Shown here: piece by piece, positions 34,501-47,876 of the stretch
How positions within the stretch are numbered: the first letter of the stretch is position 1
Layout of the letters: every line of letters begins with the position of its first letter
DNA from: Fragum whitleyi
Taxonomy: Eukaryota; Mollusca; Bivalvia; Cardiida; Cardiidae
Reading direction: 5' to 3'
DNA length: 64,000 nt
Assembly: GCA_948146395.1 (NCBI GenBank)
Contig: OX411554.1
Location: forward strand, 38,169,730 to 38,233,729
Notes under the pieces: model-generated
The model's database searches: none
What the model saw: only the letters and a program-made list of their open reading frames with translations
Told to the model about the DNA's origin: nothing
Program-made: the position numbers and the translations under genes

Positions 34501-34900
34501 TTTACGCTAAATATGAGCGTGGCAGGGCGGTGCTTATTTTCACCGTAAAATCTTAAGATATCTTCTCCTCCCACATCATAGGCCCGATTCAATGAAACTT
34601 GGCATGATGATCCTAGTGAGAACCTCAATTCAGGTTGTTCAAGAAAATTGGCTTGACTCCCAAGTATAAGCGTGGCATGCTTGGGCTTATTTTCACTATA
34701 ACAATCTTTTAAATATTTTCGCCTCCCAAACCATTGACCCAACTTCAGTGAAAATTGGCATGAATGATCTTGGTTTACCCTCTTTCAAAGTTGTTCATGA
34801 AGTTTCGATTGACCCCCATATAAGGGCGTGGCAGACGGGGCTTTTCATATAAGGTTTAGTCCCCACTCTTTCCACCTTTTTTCTCTTCACAAATTTCTAT
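34501..34900. repeat. Diverged GGGCGTGGC tandem repeat, about 2.3 units
   Basis: ATGAGCGTGGCAGGGCGGTG, TATAAGCGTGGCATGCTTGG and ATAAGGGCGTGGCAGACGGG recur about 160-170 bp apart, with ACTTGGCATGATGATCC/AATTGGCATGAATGATC between. Confidence 0.65.
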
Positions 34901-36004
34901 GCAATCTTGCATATCTGACGTCGTTCTCATTGATAGATTTTTGAAACCTAGTGGAGCATACAGGTCTTGTCTTGAATTGGATCAAGGATACGGTACAAGA
35001 TCTCGGTTGGTATCTTTATTGCCATTCAAACTGCAACAACGGGTGTGAATACTCGGAAACCTGGGACGGATGCACGGTTGGAGGCTCATAAAGCATGCAG
35101 AGTGGTTTATACCCGGGTCTGTTTTTATTAAAGATAGCCATTGGTTAAATAGATAAAAGGAAGTTAATTTCAGCCAATCAGGGTAGTTGTGTCAATTGGC
35201 CGTTAGAATATAATATACGGTAAGGGAAAAAAAGGTCGAGAGTTGCGGAGAATTAGCTTCAAGCAGACTGCTAGGAAGAACGTAAATATGTTAATTTAAA
35301 CTCGCCTTTTCCATGGCACGTATTTTGTACCCATATAGTTTGTTGTAACAGACATCTTATGAAAAAGAAATTCGATTGTACACATACTGATCATTAGACT
35401 CTGTGAAACCAGAAAACAGGTGCATAGCCTACGGGTGCAACGCTCGGCTGCGGATGCTTAATGCAAAACATTTTAAGTCGAAAAATGGGCATAAATTGTA
35501 CAAAAATGCTTCCAGAATGATCCCCTTTTGTAGTCTGGATAGCTCTTGTGATGTTGAACACATATGCCAAGTTTCATAAACATATCTTCTTTCACGAAAT
35601 GTTATTAAATAATGACAATGAGAAAGAAAGATATTAGAGAAATTAACTTGATATTACTCTTTTTTTCTCGACAGACTGTCAAATTTGGCCTTGCGGGGGT
35701 TTGACTTGACGACCCCAGGATTTACGACCAAACGCGTAACTGATTGAGTAAGCCAGGATCTGCCCACTTTTTTCGTGCTTATATGGTATAATTTATAATA
35801 ATAATAATAATATATATATGATATAGATTGTAGTGATATGAGTTCGGACGGACGATTGGACGAATAGAAAGGAGAGATGGACTCACAAGCCGGCGAATAT
35901 ATGCTCCTCCGAAAAAATGGAGGACATAAAACTGATAACAATACTCAGAAAATTTATAAATAGCGAATACTTTCGACTAAGGTCTATATTTTTCGCCTTT
36001 TGTA
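34901..36004. other. No gene recognised
   Basis: No exon or repeat could be supported. A short (AAT)n/TA-rich stretch lies at 35797-35825. Confidence 0.35.
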
Positions 36005-36383
36005 CGGTAAGTTACATCGTGAATTTGACATTGATCTCAATCAAAACCATCTTAAATCGCTCACTCAGCGCTCCATTCATACATCCCAAACACTTACCCA
36101 AACAATTCAAACAAAAACGCTCCAAAATAACTAAAAAGATTTGAAACAGTAGAAATAATAGTAAGAGTCTGATATGTTTTTGAAGGGATAGGAAGCTATT
36201 CATAAAACCTGTATTCATATTTTATTAAAGGGAGGTAATAAATATTCGCGAAATTTGTTCATCCTTAACAAATATAGCGATATTGGAATACCCCCTTTAA
36301 TTTCACCCAAAACACACTTATCACACTCATTCAATTTAATTCCAAAATCATTTACCTTGTCAAATTCACGATGTTGTTAACTG
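36005..36383. mobile_element. MITE family A, copy 14
   Basis: TA|CGGTAAGTTACATCGTGAAT to GATGTTGTTAACTG; the centre GTTCATCCTTAACAAATATA near 36257. Confidence 0.8.
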
Positions 36384-36454
36384 AAGATGGTCTTTGAATT
36401 CTTGATATATTCAAGATTCAATCAAACTCTGTGATCATTATACAGAAACTTTTT

Positions 36455-37245
36455 TCTTTATTGCTTTCCGTTGGATTATCGAGAAGTTACGAAGATTATC
36501 ACTTGATAAAACTCACCGCCTAACCAGTGAAATTATCAAAAATTTTATACCTCGCTTTCGTTCAATTCACCCAATTTGACGTTATCATAGCGGAACCGAA
36601 TAAGACTTAGTGACATCATCAAGTACGTTGCGTAGCAAACACGTGAAAAATGACGCGCTTTTAAAAATTTGTCCTGAAATGTCCACGTTTTGTCTCGTCT
36701 TTGCATTTAAAAAAATAACAAAACAAAAAGAAAAACGTTTACTTTTCGAGTTAAATCGATTCATTCATGTATTTGATTTCGTAAATAACAAAAGCTTCAT
36801 GTTTATAGGTCTAAATGATATAGAGGATAATCGTTTGTTTCAGTGTAAGATCGATTTATATTTCATTGAGTGAACAACAAAAGCTATATTTTCACGAGTG
36901 GCAGAGCCACGAGTGAAAAATATAGCTTTTGTTTTTCACGAAATGAAATATAAATCGATCTTACTCGAAAAACAAACGATTATTCTATTTCTTTAATGGA
37001 AAAATGAGACAAAATGGGAAATTTCTTGGAAATATTTTCGTAAAGCGCGTCATTTTGATCGTAATTGCTATGCAACTTTCATTGTGACGTCACTTATTTC
37101 GCCCCGCTTAGATGACGTCAGAAAGGATGAAAATTACAAAAGCAGGGTATAAGTTTTTGATAATTTCACTGCTTTTGCGTTTAGATTATTAAGTGATAAT
37201 CTACCGTTATTTCTCGATAAACCATCGAAAAGCATTAAAGAAATA
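36455..37245. mobile_element. Long palindromic foldback element (family E), copy 1
   Basis: Both arms, each over 300 bp, read the same in reverse. The outer ends are TTCTTTATTGCTTTCCGTTG and its match near 37245. Inner landmarks are TTATCACTTGATAA, GACGCGCTTTT, GATCGATTTATATTTCATT and the centre CTATATTTTCACGAGTGGCA with GAGCCACGAGTGAAAAATAT (36880-36930). Two TGACGTCA palindromes lie in the right arm (37085, 37113). No transposase frame. A second copy at 49500 is split by a LINE. Confidence 0.85.
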
Positions 37246-37547
37246 GCTTTATTTTTTTCACTCAATGAATATAAATTAATCTCAAACACTTAAACAAACG
37301 ATTATGCCCAATCTACAAACCTTATCCGTCGGAACTATACATATTAATCCTTACCCGATGAATTAACTTAATTACTAATTTCTCCTTTTCGATGGGGTCT
37401 TGCGCTGTTGGGCACCGGCTGTTTTGGGTTCACCAGTACATCGAGGGTAATAAAGTAGTAATTCGGTTGTACATGGAATTACGACGATGCACGGTAGAAA
37501 GTATATCTCATGTATATGAACTCAGAAGCGGAATTTGGAAACGGATA

Positions 37548-37973
37548 CGGTTAAGAGCATCGTGAAATTGACAAGGCGATAGATTTTTTAATAATTTTGT
37601 AATGAAATAGAATGCGTGTGATTTGAGTGATATTAAAGGGAATTAAACCAATATGGCTACTTTTGTTCAAGATAAACAATTAAGCTATATGTATTACCCC
37701 TATTTGATAAAATATCCGTGCTTTTCTGTTTGCGTGTCTTCATAGGCCAATCAGATACTTAAAATCCACAACAGCCATTAAAATCGTAAAATAATTACAT
37801 CGTTTTGTATTAAATGTCGATCGTCTTGAGCGATTTCGAAAAGTTTTCTAGAGATTTCGGAGCGTTTTTGATCGATTTGAGTGAGTGTTTGGAATGAATG
37901 ATTGGAGCGCTGAGTGAATGATTAAGAATTATTTCGATCGGAACTATTGTCAATTTGACGATGTTTTTAACTG
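37548..37973. mobile_element. MITE family A, copy 15 (TA-flanked)
   Basis: TA|CGGTTAAGAGCATCGTGAAA to GATGTTTTTAACTG|TA; centre TTTTGTTCAAGATAAACAAT. Confidence 0.85.
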
Positions 37974-38329
37974 TATTGAGATGTAGGCGTAATATAGCGA
38001 ACATTGGTACCACTGACAATGTATAAAATTTCAGACAAATGCTCGTTGCACTTTACTTTGTAATAACAAGCAAAGGTTGGCAACGCACTATGTCAACCAA
38101 TCTCGAACCGAAATGCAATCTATAGAATTAGGTTTAGTCTGTTTTTGAATACCTGTTACATGTTTTAACTTAGCAGCATTTCAAAATCATTTCTCAAACA
38201 CTTTTCAAGTAATCTGCAATCTCCTAAAGCAATCCGTAGCTTATTTACAAGCTATGACGTCGATTTCTAACAAACGCGCTTTACGTGATGTCATTTAACA
38301 ACATAACGTCATCTATGGATGAGTGTATG

Positions 38330-38558
38330 GGATGAGTGTATTCCTAAAATAAGGGAGATATAATATCGCTAATCTAAGCGGTAAAGTCGGTGAAACCATG
38401 AATCTTTTGGCGATTTGAACGAAGATATTGAGCTTTTCGGTGATTTTGGAGCGTTTTGGGGCGGTCTGTGTTGTTTTTTAAAAAGTGTGAATAGAGCGCT
38501 AATTGAGTGATTTAGAATGGTTTTGATTGGAGTGAGTGTCAACGATGTTATCTAACTG
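38330..38558. mobile_element. MITE family A, copy 16 (partial)
   Basis: ATAATATCGCTAATCTAAGC, TGATTTTGGAGCGTTTTGGG and GTGTCAACGATGTTATCTAA then CTG|TA; the left arm is mostly deleted. Confidence 0.7.
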
Positions 38559-38594
38559 TACTGACAGAAGCAGTTACATGTTTCATGTCAAGAA

Positions 38595-38842
38595 CAGGGG
38601 CCCGTTATACCGAATATCTAACGATAAAATAAATCGTAAGTCGAAATCATAAATCGTACCTGTTTTTTTTTCATTTATTGATAGATTTTCCCATGCAATA
38701 TCTCACCGGAAACGTTTTTAAAAGACGATTCCAATGAGATAATGCATGAAAGAATACCATATTTACTTACTAACTTTAAACAACTTAAATTTTTGGCTTA
38801 CGCAAAAAATGACCGTAAGATGTATAGTAAAACGAGCCCCAG
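38595..38842. mobile_element. hAT-like MITE (family D), copy 1
   Basis: CAGGGGCCCGTTATAC at the left and GTAAAACGAGCCCCAG at the right. Inner words CATGCAATATCTCACCGGAA and AAAAGACGATTCCAATGAGA match copy 2 at 47155. CAGGGG ends suggest the hAT superfamily; no clear 8-bp duplication was seen. Confidence 0.65.
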
Positions 38843-40781
38843 TTGAATGACAGTTTCAAATAAATTATTTTGTTAGCAATAAAATGTGAGCAATCAAGGG
38901 AAAATGAGTTCGATATTTGGTGTAAAGAGATGAAGGGGCGTTAATCACATTGAAAATAAGCAAACAAGGGAGGTAATTAATTCGTCAACATTTTATTTCG
39001 ACAAAAGGTAAAGGTTAACTCGATTAACTAAAATTACATTTTCAAACCATTCATGGAAAAAATAAATTATCAAAGACAACATGTAAAAACAAATTATATA
39101 CACACATCTTTGAGCAATTTTACTGAAGCAAATTATTTGACTAGAAGTTGGATGCCTAACTTTCTGCAAAGCATTATAATGATTTTTGGTGAGTATACGG
39201 ATTTCGCTTCAAATGTTTTAGTGTTATCCAATAAATTATTTAACATTCTTTTGATGGACAAACGAATTTTCTCGGATGACTATTACCGATAACTTCACTG
39301 CGAAGCAGGGATATTATCAGAAGATCAAAACCTGCTTTCGTTCATTTCACACTTTTTGACGTCATCTATCGGGATCCGTTAACAAGGGCGTAACTACCAT
39401 TACGCACATTACGTAAGTGCGTACCAGAAATAAATCCCCTTTCGAAAGTTTCGAAGATGAATGATCATAAAATCGAAACTACAGCTTATTCAAGCTGTAG
39501 TTACGATGTTTTGATTATTCGCCAACGCTCAAATCATAGATAAGGGGAGCAGATGAAAGACATTCAGCTTGTGCCACAGTCCATGTAATTTTATGTAAGA
39601 TCGATAAATCCTTCATTTTATTAATAACCAAAGCTCTATCTTCACTATGGTTCCGCCAATAATTCTTTTATTGCGAAAGGTAAATCGACCTTAATTCAAA
39701 ACAATCAAGTTTCCCTCTTTAACAATTTCAAAATGAAAAAAACTCTCCATTTAAATGAATATTTTAAAAATCGTTATTACACGGATTACTTCAAGGTTAT
39801 ATACTTGAACATGTCTTTTTTTTACAGCTTAAACTGGTACTGTAGCTTTTTGTCGCAATTATAACGTATTTTCGCATATCAAATGCTTACCTTTTAAAAA
39901 AATATATCCCAGGCGGATACTTTGGGGATAAAAGAAGAAACGATTTGAAATCTGAAATCATTACATCAAAATACATTCAACGCACAATTGATGGCTTTAT
40001 CGCTTCTAGTCAAGAAAAGCTATCATCAATATTTCGTGGGATTTTATCCTTTATCAATCAAAATAACATATACCTAGCATTTGAAACAGACGAAATACGT
40101 TTTTCAAGTATTTACTTGCTGAAACTAATATAACGTATGAAATAATGATTTATATATAACCATTGGATGTTTCATCTCTACATGAATCACTTTTTTCGTA
40201 TCAAGATACCATTTCTTCACAGAATCACTATTTAGGGGACAAGTGATTCATTTCTTCATACTGTTATACGTCCTACAGTTTTCCCAAATTTTGAACAAAC
40301 AAACACTCCTCTCCTCACTTATTTCATGAGTCCGTCAGCATAGCCAAGATCAGACTCTGTGTCGGCTTTGTCAGATAACGTGGAGGGGAGGGACTGAAGA
40401 GAGAAAAGAATATGTCCATTATAAGAAAATCCTTTGTAATTATGAAAGAAAGACGGTTACAAAAAATGGCAAGTCTAATAGATAGAGTTGACAGATTTAC
40501 ACACAGTGCAATTACTATACGTTTTCATGCATGCCACAAAGAAGAAAAAATAAATGTTTTGATGATGAACTGAATTTGTAAAAAAAAAGAAAAAGAGTGT
40601 TTGTTAAAGTGTGGAAACATTCACAAAACAAAACTTAATCGTACATAAATAATATTTTAAATAAGTTTTCATTTTTCTTTAATCAGTAAACGAAATTAGT
40701 TGGCAATATTTCCAAGGGTTGACAAATGTGAGTCATTATTTCTCATGTGTCATTAGTACATGTATATGTACAATACATGTA
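38843..40781. other. No gene recognised; foldback fragment near 39240-39370
   Basis: 39240-39370 (CTTTTGATGGACAAACGAAT ... CCTGCTTTCGTTCATTTCAC ... TGACGTCATCTAT) resembles an outer arm of foldback family E. The small frames at 39053-39292 and 39945-40133 show no family resemblance. Confidence 0.4.
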
Positions 40782-41198
40782 ATTATAATATGACCGACGT
40801 CGCGGGAGTGAAATCACCCCGTTGAATATTTTTTCATATAACACGGGTGTTATTACACTAGTGGAATACCTATGCAAATGAGCTAAGAACGTTTAGCAAC
40901 GTCATATTTTCGTTGTGAAAATGACGTCATAATGTGTTGATGACGTCAATTTGAAAACTGCGTTATATGTTTCGCGGAATAACTTGAAGTAATAAATATC
41001 TGTAATTCCATCAATTTTTGCGGATATTCAGGTCATATTATAAATAGAATATCAAATTTGTGCTCATAAAATACCGAGTTTATTAAACTGGTCATCTTAA
41101 ACAGATAAAAACTCGGCACAGCCTCGTTGTCGTTGTTTATAGATGACTCGTTTAATAAATCCGGTATTCAATGACCACTTATTCAATATCCTCTATAT
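40782..41198. mobile_element. Dispersed repeat family G, copy 1 (about 415 bp)
   Basis: TATGACCGACGTCGCGGGAG, GTTATTACACTAGTGGAATA, two TGACGTCA at 40922 and 40941, ATACCGAGTTTATTAAACTG, TTCAATATCCTCTAT. A reverse-oriented copy is at 45290-45710. The inner part near AATACCGAGTTTATTAAACT/GACTCGTTTAATAAATCCGG is itself an inverted pair. Confidence 0.75.
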
Positions 41199-42169
41199 AC
41201 ATTTGAAAAAAAAATCGAAAAGAACACATTTTGTGTTAATTAATCTCATTTTGTAAGAAAACTTTCATGAAGACGACAAAAATGACATTTGGATACGAAT
41301 TGCAGTGGAAAAATTAACGAAAGTAACAACTGATTTCATTTGGGAGTAGGTCATATAATATAAGTGACCATAACATAACTTTACAACAACAATGGTAAAA
41401 TAAGATATCTCAAGAAATGGCTCCGATTGACGTTTTGGTTTAAGGCGAATAAATATTTAATCCATTTAGGAATACAAATGCCACCCTTTTCACTCCGAGA
41501 CAACTCAACAGCATGTCCAATGGAATTCATTTTCATTTCAAGACTCATTCAAATGTATTTGAAATGTTAAACTCGGTAATACAAGCAAATCTATTCTAAA
41601 TATATAAACTTGAATACATAAATTCGTATTATTACAAATGTCCCTTGTCTTATTTCTTTCCTTCATTTTGGAATTCAATTTGCACTTCATAAATCTCTCC
41701 AAGACACGGAGGATGAAATTTTATTTGTCATTGTAAGAAACTAAAAAGTCTCATTGAATATATTTTTTTCTTTAAATTTTACGAGAATTTCTGAAATATC
41801 ACATAAGAATTAACAAATTTAAATCTAATATTGCTTTGTTTTATCTTAAGAGTGCACCTTTTGAAAGCAGTTCTTCTAATTACCTGATATGTTAAGTGTT
41901 ATTTCATCTTGTTAAGACTTGGCACAATTTCATTTCTTGTCGAGTTACAAATAATCTGAACTTTACATTAAGCGTAGAAGGGCAGATACCCGGGTTAAAT
42001 ATGCAATGTTTTGTATCTGTCTGCGTACCGTTTGTCTACTTGAACAAATTTGAAGTTAGATATTTAGCCTTACAAATATAACCTCAAATAACTCAAGGTT
42101 GTTTATCATGTACGGTTTTTATGTATGTATCACGGTATTTCAAATACCCCTTAAATGAACATAACATTT
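41199..42169. other. No feature recognised
   Basis: No repeat or exon could be supported. Confidence 0.35.
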
Positions 42170-42820
42170 TATTATACTGCAAAGAAAATTCTAGCATTTT
42201 CATTGGTTAATGCTGACCTGACAAACATTGATAGCTACGGCCGCTCCGGTATTACCTCTAATGTTTCCTTAAGGCGCCTCGACATGAACATAGACAAAAA
42301 ATCGAAACGATAATGGCAGCCATGTTTCTCTCGCTTCGCTGATAACACGACCCGAACATACACACTAGGATACAGTTGAAAAGGATGTCAGTTAATAATG
42401 TGCAAATAAAAAATGATATAGATGTCAATAAATACCTTAAATTTGTACAAATCTGTCCATTTAAAGTGCCAAGTTTCTATTTTTTCAGCCAACAGCCGCT
42501 TCCATTTCACGCACAGTGTAGTAGTGTGACGTCACAACTATATATGACGTCACTTTGTACATGTTTACTTTTCATAGGGGCGCATTAAGGGATATTGGTG
42601 GTTTAAAAGAAATCGGCTTATGCGAACGCCTTAAATAGGCAATAGACAGATATTTAGCCCAAAGACTTTGAAGTATAATAAATTCGTAATACGCTTTCTT
42701 GCCTGGGTATATGACGATTTATTCCCGGCAGAAAAATTATGTCAACCCTCGCCTACGGCTCGGGTGACATTATTTTTCCAGCCGGGAATAAATCGTCATA
42801 TACCCCGGCAAGAAACCGTA
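42170..42820 (-). mobile_element. Foldback family H, copy 2 (reverse orientation)
   Basis: It starts TTATTATACTGCAAAGAAAA, then CTACGGCCGCTCCGGTATTA and GGCGCCTCGACATGAACATA (the segment missing from copy 1), TGACGTCA at 42527 and 42545, and ends in the hairpin GGGTATATGACGATTTATTC ... GAATAAATCGTCATATACCC. Confidence 0.8.
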
Positions 42821-42956
42821 TATCTAATAATGTTACTGCCCAAATTTTACAAATGCATACTTTGGGATCATTCACCATATATTTACAAAGAATCGATATA
42901 ATTTAAAATGCAACAAAATAATATTTTCAACTAGTTACCAGTTGCTACAATAATAT

Positions 42957-43250
42957 TATGTATAGGTGTACTGTCAAAACTGGGCTCTGACATAGACGCC
43001 GAGCCCATTTACATAGGTATTTCGAGAATATATTAAAAAGGTATATTGAGAATTGAACCTGATTCCTCAAATAATGGTAATTCAAGTTTGAGTAAACCGT
43101 ACGATTCAAGCCATGAGTATCTTCCAGGCAAATAATTGCTATTTAACCTGTTTTATGTCTTTCAAAAAGAAGTCCGCGGATCTTTAAATTATAAATATAA
43201 TTCAACACTCACCGCACAAAATACCTTTAGATAAGTAGAAGTAGATAATG
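42957..43250. repeat. Dispersed repeat family J, copy 2
   Basis: GTATAGGTGTACTGTCAAAA, CTGGGCTCTGACATAGACGC, TCAACACTCACCGCACAAAA match the copy at 33786. Confidence 0.6.
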
Positions 43251-43680
43251 CGTTAAGACAACAACATACATTGACTTTTATGGATAAAATCGATGCAGTC
43301 ACAAAACAGAAAGTTTGGGAATATCGCATAGAAAAAAAGTATATAGGTATATAAGGGTACAACAGAAATACTAGTCTTTTTCAATTTTACAGACGCCACT
43401 TTTTTCACTTCAAAGACACCATCTGACGGGACACGTACAGGTATATTTCAATTTCGCTGATCGAATTACTCTTTGATATGGTACGTTGTAACTATTTTCG
43501 CGTGTGGTATAATTATATCAAAACCAATTTCAAGAAGGAAACTCTTTCCAAACGCATTTCATAATGAACACAGATAAATTGTACCTATCTACTGCGCATT
43601 ACACTCTGCGTCTCCTTCAGTTATAGCTTTCTTAACCTCTGTCGTCTTTATGACCTCTTCAGGGCCCAACTGTAATATAT

Positions 43681-43826
43681 ATAATACGTACTTGGTGTTT
43701 TGTATAACAAAAAATATCTAACGAGGTTGGGAGAATTGATCATTGTCGAGGCTCTGCCGAGACAATTATCAATTCTAAGAACCGAGTTAGTTATTTTTTT
43801 CATACAATACACTATGTACGTATTAT
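43681..43826. mobile_element. 146-bp palindromic MITE (family F)
   Basis: ATAATACGTACTTGGTGTTT and ACACTATGTACGTATTAT are inverted ends; further in, AACGAGGTTGGGAGAATTGA pairs with TCAATTCTAAGAACCGAGTT. The centre is TCGAGGCTCTGCCGAGA. A related centre (GAGGCTTTGCCGAG) sits near 62531. Confidence 0.7.
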
Positions 43827-44189
43827 ATTTATCTTATAACCTCTATTTGTCTTGTTTTCGTCGATGTTTTTAACTGAAATGCAAGTTTCTAAAAATAACT
43901 GCATTATATCATTTTTCTAAAAATAACTATGTGATATCATAAAAAAATATCATACGGGATGTTATCACACGGATATTTGTATAGTTGTAAGATAAAATAT
44001 TGAAATTGCATCATTGTCCTCTTTTAAGGGATATCATATGATGACTCATTTTAATTTAATAAATAAGCCGACAACCACATACATTCACAATAATTTTGAA
44101 ACTGATATATTTCTAAAATTAAAGAAGATGTAATGAAATTCTATGGGTAAAAGTCAATAATTTTAAGAGGAAAGTATATAGTTGTATGG

Positions 44190-44440
44190 GGTTTAACGTC
44201 GGTTTTGATATTTTTCAGTCATATCGCGTGGCTGGAGCACCTTACAATGGATTCCTGGTATTTCTCGCACCAGTGCTACACATCCTTTCCTAGTCTCCAG
44301 CTGATATCCCACTTAGATTGACGATGATCTACCCATAGGTGGAAGACAAATGTCGAAAAGGATATGTGCCGTAGCCTGATATCTAATCCAAGACACCCTA
44401 TGATTGAAAAATATGTGTCTGATACGCTACCAACTCCGCT
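44190..44440 (-). mobile_element. SINE family S, copy 5
   Basis: GGGGTTTAACGTCGGTTTTG, CATATCGCGTGGCTGGAGCA, TTCCTGGTATTTCTCGCACC and CACATCCTTTCCTAGTCTCC match the body. The tRNA-like end, TGATATCTAATCC onward, is decayed. Confidence 0.7.
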
Positions 44441-45059
44441 ACATGGCATAAATGTTTCTTGATATAGAGTGGTAAAATGATGACGACACAAGAACGATTT
44501 GCGTATACAAAAATAAAAGCGTATGGCATCGTGCAACAAAGAAACCACTTAGTATGCTTATGCATTTATAAGTGTAATGTTATATAACATTAAATCCATG
44601 CATTTAGTTACAGGTATATATTACATTCCAGTGCTTATGCATTACACAAAATGAAACAAAGTCGAATCATTATACGAATAGATCATAATTGTGGTACACA
44701 CAAGGTTGTTAAACATGCAATTGCAAGAGTGTCGATGCATGACTTTTCAGTGAATCTTTCGAGCGCCTTAGATGGACAAAACATGTAGCTTAGACACTAG
44801 CCGATAACATAAATAACTTTTTTTTGATAATTAGATAATCAGTTTAACCAGCTGTAAAGATATATCAAAACTGTGTGGGTGCATAGGATGATTCTAGAAT
44901 TATTTTGCCCAACTGGGAAAATACTATAAATGTCAAGATCATATTCCTTGTGCATTGTAATTCCTTAAGGTCATGATTTGATATAGTGTTTTTTCTTGAT
45001 TTTAATATGTTACGTACGAACTGTCCTGAACAGAAGCATAACTGAAAACTATCCGACAT

Positions 45060-45135
45060 GAGCCGGTATCGAACCCAGCGGATAAGTAATATTCATTTCT
45101 TTGGTAAAATGCGCTAACCACTGAGCCAAAGAAGA
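45060..45135 (-). other. tRNA-like sequence (probable SINE head or tRNA pseudogene)
   Basis: On the minus strand TTTGGCTCAGTGGTTAGCGC (A-box-like) is followed 30-odd bases later by GGGTTCGATACCGGCT (B box). The acceptor stem does not pair well, so a working tRNA is unlikely. Confidence 0.5.
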
Positions 45136-45289
45136 TCTTCCCTGACGCAGGTGACAGACATTGTATTTAAACCTACGAAGCTATGCAGAACAGTGGTGAG
45201 AGTGGTCTCCCATAACAAATAGTATGTATATATAAAACATTTCATTTATGAGAGGTTATGAAAGAAAACATCTTCTTCATAGTAAAAAA

Positions 45290-45710
45290 TAGAGGATATT
45301 GAATGAGTGGCCATGGAATACCGAATTTATTAAACGAGTCATCTATAAACAGATACAAACGAGACTGCATCGAGTTTTAACCTGTTCATAGATGACGAGT
45401 TTATTGAATTCTGTATTCTATGAGCACAAATTTTATATTCTATTTATAATATGATACGAATTTTTGAGAAAAATTGTCAGAAATCTTGAAATTCAAAGTT
45501 TCAATTTTCCGCGAAACTTATAACATCGTTTAAAATTGACGTCACAATATACAGTATACATTATGACGTCAATTTCGCGGTTACAAAATGGTGTTGCTAT
45601 TTGCTCTGAGCTCATTTGAAAAGTTATTCCACTAGTGTTATAACAGCCGTGTTATATCAAAAATATTTAACGGGGTTATTTCACTCGCGCGACGTAAGTC
45701 ATATTATAAA
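45290..45710. mobile_element. Dispersed repeat family G, copy 2 (reverse orientation)
   Basis: It begins ATAGAGGATATTGAATGAGT, contains GACGAGTTTATTGAATTCTG, TGACGTCA at 45537 and 45564, CACTAGTGTTATAACAGCCG, and ends CTCGCGCGACGTAAGTCATA. Confidence 0.75.
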
Positions 45711-47154
45711 TATAAATATCTCCATAGTTCAAATAAACACATAAAAATATATATTAACGATACCTTTTTATAAAAGGTCTGTGTCAGATATATCGTGCTT
45801 TTGATGAGAAAACCGTTTTCCTCTCGGTGTTTAACGTATCCTAAGAAATTAGTCTTAGTGGAAAATAAAAGGCAATAAGATAAATAATGACTTTTCAATT
45901 CTTGATCGTCAGTAAAGTCAAAGAAAATATTGAAAATAGAGTGAACAAAAAGACCTTCATAAGCTCTGCTGCACTGATTATGTAATCATCCATGGAGTTT
46001 GTATCTTCCTTTTCAATGAGGATACATGTAGAATAAACTTCAAAATACAACACTATATTTCAGAAAAAGGAAAATCAATCAACTATATTATAAAATAACG
46101 AGTTCCTTTACCCCGAAAACATTATTAAGATTGGTAATTAGTGAAAGCCACATTATGGTAGTTCTTTTAAAACATCGCAAAATGTAGAAGTATACGTATT
46201 GGAATAATCTCCGTCCGTCTAGAGGCATCATTAATGTGCGGATTTTGATGAAATTTCTTTTGAGCAGACTCCTCCTACAAATACATATATACATATACTT
46301 ATGGATTCAAATGAAACGTCCACAGAATAACCCCCCGTCGTCATAGAACCTTTGCCATATTGTCTAGTGAAAGTGTGATGCTTCGCAGCTAAAAAAAGGG
46401 AATTTCGTTTTACTTTTTTTGTATAAAAATGGGTTAAAAAATAAAGGGCCTTCTCGAAAACCTTTCCTTTAACGACGTATATTTTGACGACAGCACTCTT
46501 GTTCAGTTTTCAAACTACAAATTGTTTGAAACCACAAAGCGTCATTTGTGCTGAAGACCAGGGTGTGTTTTATGATATAACATACACAATTGCTAATTCT
46601 GTTCCCATATTTATCGTATTTTTTTGCAAAGGAAAATATAAAAACCTGCTAATATCAAAAGTTGCTTATTTAACTTTTATGTTCTAACTATTCTTTATAT
46701 CTGTGTGCCTTTTAAACCAACGATATTATCAAGTTAACAACCGCTTATAATGTGAGGTGCTATATCATTCCGTGCAATTGCGTGCTGTAATAAGCTGCAG
46801 TAGTGATTGTATTTGTGTAGAAAATATGTCCCTTTTTCTGTTCATTAGCCAGCAAAGTATAAAGAAATAAGCTGAAATCTTTTTTTTTCATTCCAATAAA
46901 TTTATTGAAACTATAAATACAATCGGAATATAACAAATCACACACCAGCAAAATGGGACATTTTATTGCTTTGAAAATGATTCTCCTAAACATAACTTTT
47001 CAATTAAAATTAACACCACACTCGTTGTAGATTTTAACGATAGATTTACAATTAGAAACAGTTACAGAACTTACTATTTATTGGAATTGGGATGCAACAT
47101 ATGGATTAAAAAAAGGCAGCGTTACTTGTTGAATTGTAAAGAAACAGGGACCCG
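45711..47154. other. No feature recognised
   Basis: AT-rich; short frames only. Confidence 0.35.
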
Positions 47155-47398
47155 TTTTACTAAACCGCTTACGATATTTTTTTGCGTAAGTCAAAAAATA
47201 AAATTGTCTCTTAAGTAGGAACTAAATATGGAATACTGCCATGCATCATCCCATTGGAATCGTCTACTAAAGACGATTCCAACGGGATATTGCGAGGCAG
47301 AATCTAAATATGAATGTAAACACTATATACGATTTGTGATTTTGACTTACATGTACGATTATTTTTTTCCGTAAAAAGTTAAGTAAAACGGGCCCCTG
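47155..47398. mobile_element. hAT-like MITE (family D), copy 2 (244 bp)
   Basis: CAGGGACCCGTTTTACTAAA and AAGTAAAACGGGCCCCTG are inverted ends. The centre GAATCGTCTACTAAAGACGATTC is a further hairpin. Confidence 0.75.
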
Positions 47399-47876
47399 GT
47401 CTTCTAGAGAGGATATAAAAGAAGTATATTCCTACTTTACAAACGTGATGTACGATGTATTGAAAAGAAAATATCAAAGGAAAAATAACCTATGGTAATA
47501 TGGAATGGAAAAATAATGTGCCTTGCGGAACAATATGTACTGTACAATAAAGAGGTAATATCGGATAAGGAGCTTGATTACTATAACATAAGGCCAAACG
47601 GGCCTTTGACGCTCTACTAGCTTTTAAAGTTATTCTTTAATCTAAAGGCTATTTCTAATCTAATCTTATATTTCACTAGCTTTATGGCTATATGAATTGA
47701 AAATAACGAGCAGATGTAGTCCCTTTATAAATTTATTTTAATGCTAAAAGATCCGTTTGAATTCTCTGAAAAAAATCATACAATTTGACAAATGCTTATC
47801 TGAAATTTTCAAGAGAACCTCTTTATATTTGTAGACTACCAAAAACAAAGTTTTTTTTTAGAGTTGAAATCCTTAA

